41,905 nucleotides of DNA from a virus, in IMG/VR virus record IMGVR_UViG_3300010413_000073, positions 1 to 41,905 of that record. One strand, given 5' to 3'. The position numbers and the translations under genes were made by a program. The notes below the pieces were generated by a model, which was given only the letters and a program-made list of their open reading frames with translations, had not been told where the DNA came from and searched no databases. Shown here piece by piece: positions 15,183 through 22,655 of this stretch (position 1 is the first letter of the stretch; each line of letters opens with the position of its first letter).

Positions 15183-16346
15183 TTATGCTCCTTTTTTACC
15201 AAATACGGTCGCGACCCGCGTCTGCGATGATTCGACCAGTTTGACCCCACTTGGGGACGTGCCAGAATAAGCATTGATGACGGCTTCGTCAACACCGATT
15301 TTCTGCGCTTCTTTCTTCGCTTGGGTTGGTGTGATGGGTTCGTTTTTCCTGAAATCGATCCCCAGCATTTCACCCAATGCGAACACGGATTCATTCGATT
15401 CGGTCCACTTAACCCGGCCGGATTGCGGTTCAAGAATCCAACCCGGGACGGCCGTCCCCTTTCGAATGAATGTTTCGATCTGCACGTCAAGCCCTTCGAT
15501 TCGGGCTTTCAGCAGTTCAAAGGCTTGCCCTAACATGCGACGTTCAACGCCCATGGCTACCGGGTCCAATTCCAACGGAATCGGCTTTCTGGCCATGTCT
15601 GCGATCGAATAGCCGACAACCTGCAGGGCTTCGCATGCGTGCCGGCCTTGGCAGTCACGACACCCGTTCGGGGTCGGGGTGCAATCCCCATCCCCGCGAA
15701 GTGCCGCGGCTTCGAACTCGACCGCCGTTTGAATGTAGCTTTCAAGTTCTGCAGCCGAAACGATCCACCGGCGAACCGGTCCGTCGCGATGATAGCCCCG
15801 CGGCTGCACGATGGTCAGAACGAACCGATCGTCGCGCCCGGGCTGATATAACCCGGCGGCATATTCAAGCAACTGCCAGTTTTCGAAGGCGTCAACCAAT
15901 CGATGGCCGAACTTAAAATCCCAAATGAAGATCGTTCGATTTTTTGCATCGTGCAGGGTGCAGTCAGGTGTTCCCCAACATTCGTCATTGATGACTTTCG
16001 CCCCGACCCGGCTTTCGATCGCCGGATTGAATGCGCAAATTTTCATCATAATTTCACGAACGTCGTCGGCGTACACCTTGGCCGCATCGAACATTTCTTC
16101 GGTGAAGATGACGCCGTTTTCGGCTTCGGTCCCGACCATCTGTTCGACCTGCAGGGTGCCAAAGCCGGCCCGGGCTGCAGCCCGGACCAGCTTTTCACCA
16201 AGTTCGTGCGCCGCTGTACCTTCCCGCGATTCTTCGCTGTCTTCGGTCTGCGGATACATCGATTCCATGGTCAGCGACCCCGCACAATTCCGCCGGCGGA
16301 ATGCGGAAGACGGGGCCAACAAGGCGTGTTCAGCTTGCGATTGCAT
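15183..16346 (-). CDS. DUF2800 PD-(D/E)xK nuclease (RecB/Cas4-like)
   Basis: A 387-residue nuclease of the RecB superfamily. Visible: EGTAAHELGE (H47), WGTPDCTL (D128), IFIWDFKFGH (D143-x-K145) and NWQLLEYAAG (Q158), the full catalytic set. A cysteine group near 222-240 (CTPTPNGCRDCQGRHAC) could hold an iron-sulphur cluster or zinc as in Cas4-like enzymes. Probably processes DNA ends for recombination with the adjacent SSB. The start at 16346 lies inside the upstream gene (17 bp overlap) without a strong ribosome site. Confidence 0.87.
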   Translation of the reverse strand: MQSQAEHALLAPSSAFRRRNCAGSLTMESMYPQTEDSEESREGTAAHELGEKLVRAAARAGFGTLQVEQMVGTEAENGVIFTEEMFDAAKVYADDVREIMMKICAFNPAIESRVGAKVINDECWGTPDCTLHDAKNRTIFIWDFKFGHRLVDAFENWQLLEYAAGLYQPGRDDRFVLTIVQPRGYHRDGPVRRWIVSAAELESYIQTAVEFEAAALRGDGDCTPTPNGCRDCQGRHACEALQVVGYSIADMARKPIPLELDPVAMGVERRMLGQAFELLKARIEGLDVQIETFIRKGTAVPGWILEPQSGRVKWTESNESVFALGEMLGIDFRKNEPITPTQAKKEAQKIGVDEAVINAYSGTSPSGVKLVESSQTRVATVFGKKGA

Positions 16347-17085
16347 TGCTAATTTCCGCCCAAAGTTCCGGAATCAGGTCTTCCCGCCGGCCGACCAAGT
16401 GCATCGTTTGAATGCCTTTCTTTGCACAAATCGCGTTGACCGCTTCGACCGTTGTTTTCTTGTCCACAATCAATTTTGATGTGGCTTTCAGAAATTCGGG
16501 GAAAGTGGTCGGGCTACTGGCCGGTGCTGCCGGTGCCTCTGGCGCGTCTGGTGCCGCTGCAGGGGCTTCGGGGGCTTCCGGTGCGGTAGTTGGTGCCTCG
16601 GGTGCCTCGGGCGCCGCTGCAGGGGCTTCGGGGGCTTCCGGTGCTGCACCGGCTGGGATCGCCATCAGCGCTTTCAATTCGTCTTCGACTTTCTGAATCT
16701 CTTCGACTGAAATGCCCCGGCGTTTCTTCCATCGACCGTCGGCGTTTTGCTTTTTCGAACTGGCGTGAATCCTGCCATCCCATGGCAAGTTGTCTTTGTC
16801 CAGTTCGGCCGCCGGTGCTGCAGGCTGTTCCGCGACAGGGGCTTCGGGTGCCTCGGGGGCTTCCGGGGCTGCGGTTTCGACTGCAGGGGCTTCCGGGGCT
16901 TCCGGGGCTGCGATTTCGACTGCAGGGGCTTCCGGGGCTGCGGTTTCGACTGCAGGGGCTTCCGGGGCATCGTCAAGTTCAAGGTTTGGCACCTTCCCCG
17001 CAAGGGTCAGCAGCATTGTCGCCGCTGCGATCAACCCCGGCTTATCTTCCCGGGGCACTGTTACACTGATATGATTTCCGTCCAT
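16330..17085 (-). CDS. linker-rich protein with PWDxRIHASSK motif
   Basis: A 251-residue protein, first in the replication operon. A short N-terminal domain (HISVTVPREDKPGLIAAATM) is followed by A-P-E-rich repeats, a compact conserved core LPWDGRIHASSKKQNADGRW with KKRRGI after it (near residue 100), a second repeat tract, and a C-terminal helical domain (FPEFLKATSKLIV, ISNAIAS). The core motif recurs in phage proteins beside SSB and recombination genes, but I know no tested function. AAGGAGG precedes the ATG at 17085. The repeat tracts look like flexible spacers. Confidence 0.78.
   Translation of the reverse strand: MDGNHISVTVPREDKPGLIAAATMLLTLAGKVPNLELDDAPEAPAVETAAPEAPAVEIAAPEAPEAPAVETAAPEAPEAPEAPVAEQPAAPAAELDKDNLPWDGRIHASSKKQNADGRWKKRRGISVEEIQKVEDELKALMAIPAGAAPEAPEAPAAAPEAPEAPTTAPEAPEAPAAAPDAPEAPAAPASSPTTFPEFLKATSKLIVDKKTTVEAVNAICAKKGIQTMHLVGRREDLIPELWAEISNAIAS
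16553..16644. repeat. in-gene tandem repeat, 60-bp period
   Basis: Bases 16553-16584 recur identically at 16613-16644, a period of 60 bp, encoding the APEAPEAPAAAP-type linker of the gene at 16330-17085. No spacer structure is present. Confidence 0.8.
16871..16967. repeat. in-gene repeats encoding VETAAPEAP units
   Basis: Three copies beginning near 16871, 16910 and 16940 share GCNRTTTCGACTGCAGGGGC and following bases, with periods of 39 and 30 bp. They encode the first proline-alanine-glutamate linker of the same gene and may expand or contract by slippage. Confidence 0.75.
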
Positions 17086-17106
17086 TCGCGGACCTCCTTT
17101 GTCTTG

Positions 17107-17135
17107 TTGACGGCGGCGATACTAACCGCTATTGT
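17107..17135 (+). promoter_or_regulatory. divergent promoter for DEAH helicase, interlocked with the minus promoter
   Basis: -35 TTGACG (17107-17112), a 17-bp spacer and -10 TATTGT (17130-17135) on the plus strand. The two promoters share a 12-bp inverted repeat CTTGTTGACGGC (17103-17114) and its complement (17140-17151), so each -35 lies at one end and the -10 boxes lie between. Confidence 0.7.
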
Positions 17136-17147
17136 CGGGGCCGTCAA
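17119..17147 (-). promoter_or_regulatory. early promoter (copy 4, minus strand, replication operon)
   Basis: -35 TTGACG (17142-17147), 17-bp spacer GGCCCCGACAATAGCGG-like, and -10 TAGTAT (17119-17124). The second half of the palindrome has one change (CCGACAA). It drives the operon from 17085. It overlaps head-on with the plus-strand promoter at 17107-17135. Confidence 0.75.
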
Positions 17148-17203
17148 CAAGGGGGTTCGATTTTGTCGAAATACAGCAAACAGCAATTGCAGGCCATGAC
17201 CGC

Positions 17204-18922
17204 ATGATCCCATTGCGCCCATATCAACAGAAAGTCGCCGATGAAATCAAAGCCCAATGGGCCGGCGGTGTGCCGAACGTGCTGGCCGTATTGCCCACGG
17301 GCGGCGGCAAGACAGTCATTTTTTCCGACATAATCGACATGATGCGGGCCAGCGGTCCAAGCTGCGCGATCGCACACCGGCAAGAATTAGTCGGTCAAAT
17401 GTCGATGGCGCTGGCCCGGTGCCGGGTAGTTCATCGAATCATCGCCCCGCGGGATGTGATCAAAAAGATTGTCGGCCAACAGGTGGACAAACTCGGGCGA
17501 TCGTTCTATGACCCGGGCGCAAGCTGCGCAGTTGCCGGCGTCGATACCATTGTTCGCCGCCATGAAGAATTGGCCGGATGGCTGAACACCGTTCGATTCT
17601 GGGTCACCGATGAAGCCCATCACCTTTTGGTGAAAAATAAATGGGGCAAGACGGTCGAAATGTTCCCGAATGCTTTTGGCCTTGGGGTCACCGCTACCCC
17701 GACCCGGGCGGATGGTTTCGGCCTTGGTCGGCATGCGGACGGCGTTTTCGACAGCCTGATCGTCGGCCCATCGATGCGGGAATTGATCAATGACGGTTGG
17801 CTGACTGACTATCGCATTTTTGCCCCGCAATCCGACTTGAACATGGAAGGCGAACGAATCAGCGCCACGGGCGATTGGAGCAGTCAACAGCTAAAGAAAG
17901 CCGCCAAAAAATCCCATATCGTGGGCGATGTGGTCGCGCACTATCAACGAATTGCCCCCGGTAAACTTGGGGTGGTATTCGCTCCGGATGTCGAAACCGC
18001 AATGGATATTTCCGCGCAGTTCAACAAAGCCGGCGTGCCGGCGGAAGTGGTCACCGCAAAGACTCCAAATTCGGTTCGGACTGAAATCCTGAATCGCTTC
18101 GAACGTCGCGAAATTCAAGTTCTAGTCAATGTTGATTTGTTCGGTGAAGGTTTCGACCTGCCGGCGATCGAAGTGGTCAGCATGGCCCGACCGACGGAAA
18201 GTTTCGCGCTGTTCGTGCAGCAATTCGGCCGGGCGCTGCGAATCATGCTTGAAGGTCCAACACCCGAAGATCGCGACGCCCGTTTGGCAGCGATCGCCAT
18301 GTCGGGCAAGCCCCGGGCCATAATCATCGATCATGTCGGCAATGTGACGCGCCACGGGCTGCCGGATGCGCCCCGGGAATGGTCACTTGACCGCCGGGAC
18401 AAACGCGCCCGCACGGCCGCCGACGATGCGATCCCGATCCGCGCCTGCCTGAATCCGGAATGCCTGCAGGTCTATGAAAGGGTCAAGCCCGAATGCCCCT
18501 ATTGTGGATTCAGGCCGACCCCAGCAAACCGAAGCGCCCCTGAATTCGTCGATGGCGATTTGACTGAACTAGACCCTGCCGTTCTGGCCAGAATGCGCGG
18601 GGAAGTTCTGCGGGTCGATATGGATGCGGAAACCTACCGGGCCGAACTGATCGCGAAGCATGTGCCGCTGATCGGGCAGGCTGCCCAAGTAAAGCGCCAC
18701 AAAGAACGTCAGGATGTTCAACAGGGCTTGCGGGCTTCTATGGCATGGTGGGCCGGCATTCAGCGATCGAAAGGGCGTTCGGATGTGGAAAGCTACCGGC
18801 GATTTTTTCACCGGTTCGGCATCGATGTGTTGTCAGCCCAAGCCCTGCCAAGCGGTTCGGCCATGGAATTGACCGAACGGATCAACGCGGTGATTGTTGA
18901 CGAATCCGTCAATAGCAATTAG
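17204..18922 (+). CDS. SF2 DEAH-box helicase with C-terminal zinc motif
   Basis: A 572-residue plus-strand helicase like the type I restriction R / UvsW-like group. From the ATG at 17204: LRPYQQ (Q-motif-like), Walker A LPTGGGKT (30-37), WVTDEAHH (133-140), GVTATPTRADG (161-171) and QQFGRALRIM (motif VI). A CxxxxC...CPYCGF zinc-like site follows. No nuclease domain is evident. An upstream start at 17132 would sit in the promoter -10 and is rejected. The C-terminal codons form the next promoter: VDESVNSN is encoded by the palindrome. Probable role: unwinding or branch migration in replication-recombination. Confidence 0.87.
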   Translation: MIPLRPYQQKVADEIKAQWAGGVPNVLAVLPTGGGKTVIFSDIIDMMRASGPSCAIAHRQELVGQMSMALARCRVVHRIIAPRDVIKKIVGQQVDKLGRSFYDPGASCAVAGVDTIVRRHEELAGWLNTVRFWVTDEAHHLLVKNKWGKTVEMFPNAFGLGVTATPTRADGFGLGRHADGVFDSLIVGPSMRELINDGWLTDYRIFAPQSDLNMEGERISATGDWSSQQLKKAAKKSHIVGDVVAHYQRIAPGKLGVVFAPDVETAMDISAQFNKAGVPAEVVTAKTPNSVRTEILNRFERREIQVLVNVDLFGEGFDLPAIEVVSMARPTESFALFVQQFGRALRIMLEGPTPEDRDARLAAIAMSGKPRAIIIDHVGNVTRHGLPDAPREWSLDRRDKRARTAADDAIPIRACLNPECLQVYERVKPECPYCGFRPTPANRSAPEFVDGDLTELDPAVLARMRGEVLRVDMDAETYRAELIAKHVPLIGQAAQVKRHKERQDVQQGLRASMAWWAGIQRSKGRSDVESYRRFFHRFGIDVLSAQALPSGSAMELTERINAVIVDESVNSN

Positions 18923-18925
18923 ACT
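18897..18925 (+). promoter_or_regulatory. early promoter inside helicase 3' end (copy 5)
   Basis: -35 TTGACG (18897-18902), 17-bp spacer containing TCCGTCAATAGC, and -10 TAGACT (18920-18925). The helicase stop codon TAG is the first three bases of the -10. The palindrome is TTGACGAATCCGTCAA, with one mismatched pair next to the centre. It drives the 87-residue gene. Confidence 0.72.
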
Positions 18926-18956
18926 GCAGCGATCCACAACAGGAGGGACAAACAAA

Positions 18957-19220
18957 ATGCACACGATCCGCGACACATTCCCGCAAGATCAATTCATCCC
19001 GTTTGGTTTCGCTTGGTACAAGGCGGTGTTCGAATACTGCATCGGGGCTAATCGACCCGGGACAATCGCAACACTGTTGCAGACCTTGGCCACCAGCCAG
19101 AACGTCACCGACAAACAGTTCGATGAATTGCGGGGCATGGCCAAAGTATGGTTCAACACCACCCGGTTCGCATATCCGGCCGAAATGATGTTTATTCGGT
19201 CACCCCATAAAGGTCATTGA
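18957..19220 (+). CDS. hypothetical small protein
   Basis: An 87-residue protein beginning MHTIRDTFPQDQF, with AGGAGG (18941-18946) ten bases before the ATG. Aromatic-rich (PFGFAWYKAVFEYC) with a helical middle (TIATLLQTLATSQNVTDKQFDELRGM). No family recognised. It has its own early promoter, and its last 29 bp overlap the 3' end of the convergent Rz1-like gene, so the early and late transcripts collide here. No terminator is visible between them. Confidence 0.72.
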   Translation: MHTIRDTFPQDQFIPFGFAWYKAVFEYCIGANRPGTIATLLQTLATSQNVTDKQFDELRGMAKVWFNTTRFAYPAEMMFIRSPHKGH

Positions 19221-19443
19221 TCCACTGAATCAAACCAGCCTTGTCGGCTGCACATTCGCCGTGAACTTCAAGATCATAGGCATGCGCAAATTTCAGATCA
19301 TCTTCACGGGGGTGTTCCGGAAGGTCTGCCAACGGCCGGCAAGGCTGCATCAACGCCGTCGGCCGATCGGTTAGTTTCATTCCAGAACTTACCGAGGCGC
19401 ACCCAACTAGCGTCATCGCAAAGCATACCATCACCAGATTCAT
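19192..19443 (-). CDS. outer-membrane spanin lipoprotein (Rz1-like)
   Basis: An 83-residue lipoprotein. MNLVMVCFAMTLVGCAS is a short signal peptide with lipobox LVGC, cleaved before C15. It then has proline-rich (PCRPLADLPEHP) and hydrophilic parts. The start lies inside the Rz-like gene in another frame (19304-19443 overlap), the classic Rz/Rz1 embedding. With the inner-membrane partner it would fuse the membranes in the last step of lysis. A longer upstream frame lacks a signal peptide at its beginning and is not preferred. Confidence 0.8.
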   Translation of the reverse strand: MNLVMVCFAMTLVGCASVSSGMKLTDRPTALMQPCRPLADLPEHPREDDLKFAHAYDLEVHGECAADKAGLIQWINDLYGVTE

Positions 19444-19711
19444 CGCGAATGCGCTGAATGATGGTCCGGGTTTTCCATCGGATTTCGACTTTCTGTTTTT
19501 CAACATGGCTGACAACCTCCGAAGCCTTTTTCGATCGTTCGGCACGATCCTGTTCGGCTTTCTTTTCAGCGCTGGCGATCTGGTCAGCCATACGCCAATG
19601 TTCGACGCGCACGCCGGCATAGAATGTGCTAGAAAGGATCAGGACAACAGCAACGGCCACGGCTGCCCAAACGTATTCGCCGAAGACTGATCGAAGTAAT
19701 TTCAAGATCAT
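19304..19711 (-). CDS. inner-membrane spanin (Rz-like)
   Basis: A 135-residue protein with one N-terminal membrane helix (YVWAAVAVAVVLILSSTFYA) and a periplasmic helical region rich in K, E and Q (ASAEKKAEQDRAERSKKASE), as expected for an i-spanin. It overlaps the start of the Rz1-like gene in a different frame, and its ATG overlaps the stop of the upstream membrane protein gene. It completes the lysis cassette holin-endolysin-spanin. Confidence 0.82.
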   Translation of the reverse strand: MILKLLRSVFGEYVWAAVAVAVVLILSSTFYAGVRVEHWRMADQIASAEKKAEQDRAERSKKASEVVSHVEKQKVEIRWKTRTIIQRIRDESGDGMLCDDASWVRLGKFWNETNRSADGVDAALPAVGRPSGTPP

Positions 19712-20061
19712 TGCGGCACCGGCCGGCGAACGATCGATGGTTTCGCTTTCATATATTCGGCGATGATCGGACCGGCCGCGGCCCAGCTTCCCGCCTCAAG
19801 TCTTGCCGTGATAACAAACCATGCAAACGCAGACAACGCACCGCAAGAAAGACCAATCATTGCGCTGCGGCTTGAATAGCCAACCGACAACAGCCCGAGG
19901 ATCACACCGATCATTGAAGAGAATGTCCGGACACCAACAGAACCGAACCGCGGCAAAATGAACGGCTTCGCGATCTGGGTCAGGGCGATGCAACCAATGA
20001 ACAAATAGACGATGGTTTCGCCACCGAAATAGTTCAGCCAAAGCATTATCGTATCATTCAC
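19708..20061 (-). CDS. membrane protein in the lysis cassette (holin-like candidate)
   Basis: A 117-residue protein with three hydrophobic segments (TIVYLFIGCIALTQIA, FSSMIGVILGLLSVGY, AMIGLSCGALSAFAWFVI) and a basic C-terminal tail. It lies between endolysin and Rz. Start GTG at 20061 with AGGGGG upstream; an internal ATG at 20046 is an alternative. It could be a second holin, an antiholin or a pinholin partner of the smaller holin-like gene; the sequence does not decide. Confidence 0.72.
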   Translation of the reverse strand: MNDTIMLWLNYFGGETIVYLFIGCIALTQIAKPFILPRFGSVGVRTFSSMIGVILGLLSVGYSSRSAMIGLSCGALSAFAWFVITARLEAGSWAAAGPIIAEYMKAKPSIVRRPVPQ

Positions 20062-20077
20062 CCTGCCACCCCCTGAA

Positions 20078-20521
20078 TCATGCCGGCAAGCCAGATGTGT
20101 AGCGTACCTTCCCGCTTTCGAAATGTGCGGTCAGAACTTGGCGCCGGTTTGCGCCCTCCCTGAATGACACATGGACCCAAGTCCCTTCGAAGATCAGCTG
20201 ATCGAACTCAGGGACATTCTCAATGATCCACCGGCACACTTTGACCAAATCTACCCCAGAAATGCGAAAATCGGCGGCCTCTGCTTTTGCGTGCTGGCTT
20301 GTCTCTTTGCTGCCGATGGCTTTGCATAGCGCCGGGCATCGGTAACCACTTGTGACGATCACCGGACCAAAATATCCGCGGACGATTTCCAGAACATTGA
20401 CGCAGAGCGCACGGGCCGCAGGCAGCAGTTCGTCGGGCATCTTGTTGTCAATACCGAGGCGAACGGCGACATCACTTCGTTCGAATTCTTCCCGTGGAAA
20501 ATGTTGGCTTGGATGGTCCAT
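20078..20521 (-). CDS. endolysin, M15-family peptidase
   Basis: A 147-residue murein peptidase of the M15 (VanY / Ply500-like) type. The metal site is seen in TSQHAKAEAADFR (H77, D84) and WVHVSF (H117), with VTSGYRCPA earlier. It would cut peptide cross-links in the cell wall. No signal peptide, so release depends on the holin. AAAGGGG precedes the ATG at 20521; the start lies directly after the holin stop. An upstream frame to 20569 is not needed. Confidence 0.88.
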   Translation of the reverse strand: MDHPSQHFPREEFERSDVAVRLGIDNKMPDELLPAARALCVNVLEIVRGYFGPVIVTSGYRCPALCKAIGSKETSQHAKAEAADFRISGVDLVKVCRWIIENVPEFDQLIFEGTWVHVSFREGANRRQVLTAHFESGKVRYTSGLPA

Positions 20522-20522
20522 T

Positions 20523-20747
20523 TCAATCCCCTTTCGAATCGATTCGGTGCCGCAATTTCGCTTTCTCAAGTTGGTAGGTCTTGTGCCGATAGTACCAGTT
20601 AACCGCGAACGTGGCCAAGGCCAGCAAGGCGCCGATAAGGGCCGCTATTTCGTTCGCGGTGAATCCCCCGATCGCGATAGTAGCCCCAGATGCGGCATAG
20701 CTGGTCGATGTCATCGCTTGCGCGATGTGCGCGGCTTTGTCTTGCAC
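20523..20747 (-). CDS. holin, small membrane protein
   Basis: A 74-residue protein with GFTANEIAALIGALLALATF as a central membrane helix after a mildly hydrophobic stretch (SGATIAIG), then a positively charged tail (YYRHKTYQLEKAKLRHR). This is the plan of class II or one-helix phage holins. The GTG at 20747 is chosen because GGGGGGG lies six bases upstream; the first GTG in the frame (20762) is part of that G run. It sits immediately before the endolysin. Confidence 0.78.
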   Translation of the reverse strand: MQDKAAHIAQAMTSTSYAASGATIAIGGFTANEIAALIGALLALATFAVNWYYRHKTYQLEKAKLRHRIDSKGD

Positions 20748-20769
20748 GGTATTCCCCCCCACGATTACC

Positions 20770-21252
20770 CTATAGAATCGCCAGCGCCGCGATCGCGTTA
20801 TCGCGTGCGGCCATGGCGGTTACGATATCCACGGCTGCGGATACGGCCGCTTTGCCCGCAATGCGTTCGCCTTCAATCGATCCGGCGACAAGCATCCACG
20901 CATCGCGCTTGGCGATAACCGCATCGGCAATGGCGGCCTTTGTCTGTCCGGTAGCGGTTGCCTCTGCGGTCAGCAACGGGTAGGCGGTACTCGCAGACGG
21001 ATAGCCCGCCGCTTTATAGGAATCCGCTTCGGCGGCCTTGGCCAGATATACCGCGGCCTGCCCTGCTCCCGGCGTAATATATCGGAGCCTAGCATCCTCG
21101 GCCGCCTGATCGATCGACACCAGTAGAAGCCCAATAGGATTTCGGCATTCCAATATCAAAGGGTCATTGTCGGGTAATTCGCCCGTTGCATCCGGATGGG
21201 ACCATCGGTATGTGCATAGCACTTTCCCGTTGGCATCTTGTTTAACGAACAT
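20770..21252 (-). CDS. tail-fibre-associated protein (possible fibre chaperone)
   Basis: A 160-residue protein directly downstream of the fibre gene. The N-terminus (MFVKQDANGKVLCTYRW) and the helical A-rich C-terminal part (AADSYK-like AEADSYKAAGYPSA, AIADAVIAKRDAWMLV) resemble proteins encoded after tail fibres that help fold or attach them. GGAGG precedes the ATG. The assignment rests on position and general form, not on a firm family. Confidence 0.6.
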   Translation of the reverse strand: MFVKQDANGKVLCTYRWSHPDATGELPDNDPLILECRNPIGLLLVSIDQAAEDARLRYITPGAGQAAVYLAKAAEADSYKAAGYPSASTAYPLLTAEATATGQTKAAIADAVIAKRDAWMLVAGSIEGERIAGKAAVSAAVDIVTAMAARDNAIAALAIL

Positions 21253-21257
21253 CCCTA

Positions 21258-22655
21258 TTACCTCCGATAATCGACATAACCACGAGTTTGCAATTGGTGC
21301 GTAGAACTGGCGCTATTACTAGCGATATCGACTTGCGCCGATGCGTCCGTGATTTCTTCGCAATGGAATGCATCTTGAAATCCAGTCTCGGCTATTAGAA
21401 CGGCATTACCAAAAGCAACCATAGACGTGGCTTTTAGATAAAAGTGGCCTTTTAAACTCGCCAACCCGATATTACCGTCGAAAATTGCACGGCACGGAAC
21501 GCCCGGTGGGGTTGAAACAGTGATCCGGGTTGCGGCCGGAACAACTGCCAACCCACCGCCGGAGCTATCAACGATCGGCGTATCCCACATTACCCGCATA
21601 GCCCCGTCGCTCATTTCAGTAGCATTAAATGCTAGGATTTGGGACGAAGCATCCGTAAGGATGGAGCCGATACGCCTGTATTCCGGATATCCAGCCGGGC
21701 GATTCGCTGCCGTAATCGAACTATCGAAACCCGCATCGATCGAACCATCGGAAGCCTTACGAATGAGAAAAACATGGTACCAAGTGCTTGCCCCCAGCGC
21801 GCCAGCAAAACCGCCACCGTTGCCGGAACCGACCGCCCAAGCCGATGTTGTTTTCGAGAATAATGCCGCAAGCGCGAGGATACGGGTGCGCGTAGAATCT
21901 TCGATCTGCCCGGTGGATATATCCAGCGTAGTAAGTGGGGCGGCGCCGTTATTCGACGGGGTAAGCCCGTAGCGAAGGGCGCCCGGCGGTGTCCCGATTA
22001 CTTGTTCCAGAACGTCAACGCCATCACAGGCCAGAATCGCCGAAGCCCCCGGTAGAACGGCGACCCCAGCCCCCGCTGCGGTCTTGACCGTCGCCGTGTA
22101 GCTGCCCGCAGAATTATCGACGAAATAAGTCCGTTCTGCATCCGGAACAACGATATTTCGGCCCGTTGTCCACGCACCGTCGGCCAGAACAAGCCGGGTT
22201 TTGGTATATTGGGCGAACGTCAGCGTGACATCCGCATCCGTTGCCGGTGTGACTGCCGCAGACGGCAGTGCATTATCCAGAAACGGAACCCAATTAGCCC
22301 CCGAATCCGCAGCCGGATCATTTCCGATGTTCGCATCCACTTGGGAGATATACAGAACGCCGGCTTTGTTCGTGATGCCGTTCGTCTGGAATTCCTGCGC
22401 GGTGTGCCATTCGGGAACGCCGATTTGGTGCATGTAGGCCAAGACCTGCGAAATCGCAAAGGCAACCGCGTTGAAGTCTTGTTTAGTCGGGTTCTCATTG
22501 ACGCCGACAATGCCCCACCCACGTTCGAAATCGGCTGTCAGATTGGCGTCAAGTGTGTCCGATTGGACTACATCGCCAAACACTGTTCGTTCAGTGCCAA
22601 GCGCCGCCGAGGCAAAGGCTTTTAAGTTACCGGCAAAACGTGCAATCTTTCCCAT
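21258..22655 (-). CDS. tail fibre / receptor-binding protein
   Basis: A 465-residue protein. The N-terminal segment with FERGWGIVGVNENPTKQDFN and QVLAYMHQIGVPEWHTAQEF matches the attachment part of many phage tail fibres; the rest is glycine- and threonine-rich beta structure, with a less conserved C-terminus likely to contact the host. It starts at an ATG overlapping the stop of the upstream gene (TAATG). The region 21240-22000 has a slightly different, more AT-rich composition, as expected for an exchanged receptor-binding module. Confidence 0.8.
   Translation of the reverse strand: MGKIARFAGNLKAFASAALGTERTVFGDVVQSDTLDANLTADFERGWGIVGVNENPTKQDFNAVAFAISQVLAYMHQIGVPEWHTAQEFQTNGITNKAGVLYISQVDANIGNDPAADSGANWVPFLDNALPSAAVTPATDADVTLTFAQYTKTRLVLADGAWTTGRNIVVPDAERTYFVDNSAGSYTATVKTAAGAGVAVLPGASAILACDGVDVLEQVIGTPPGALRYGLTPSNNGAAPLTTLDISTGQIEDSTRTRILALAALFSKTTSAWAVGSGNGGGFAGALGASTWYHVFLIRKASDGSIDAGFDSSITAANRPAGYPEYRRIGSILTDASSQILAFNATEMSDGAMRVMWDTPIVDSSGGGLAVVPAATRITVSTPPGVPCRAIFDGNIGLASLKGHFYLKATSMVAFGNAVLIAETGFQDAFHCEEITDASAQVDIASNSASSTHQLQTRGYVDYRR

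Noticed and set aside
14346-15230. 294-codon plus-strand open frame
   Set aside because: It mirrors the SSB gene in an opposite frame; residues are R/C/G-rich without any domain, and the minus-strand gene has a ribosome site and a recognised family.
16500-16980. Possible CRISPR-like or regulatory repeat array
   Set aside because: Repeats are in frame, encode PEA linkers, have no unique spacers and vary in period.
17132-17203. Upstream extension of the helicase start
   Set aside because: The TTG start lies in the -10 box of the plus promoter, so it would not be in the message; ATG at 17204 begins right before the LRPYQQ motif.
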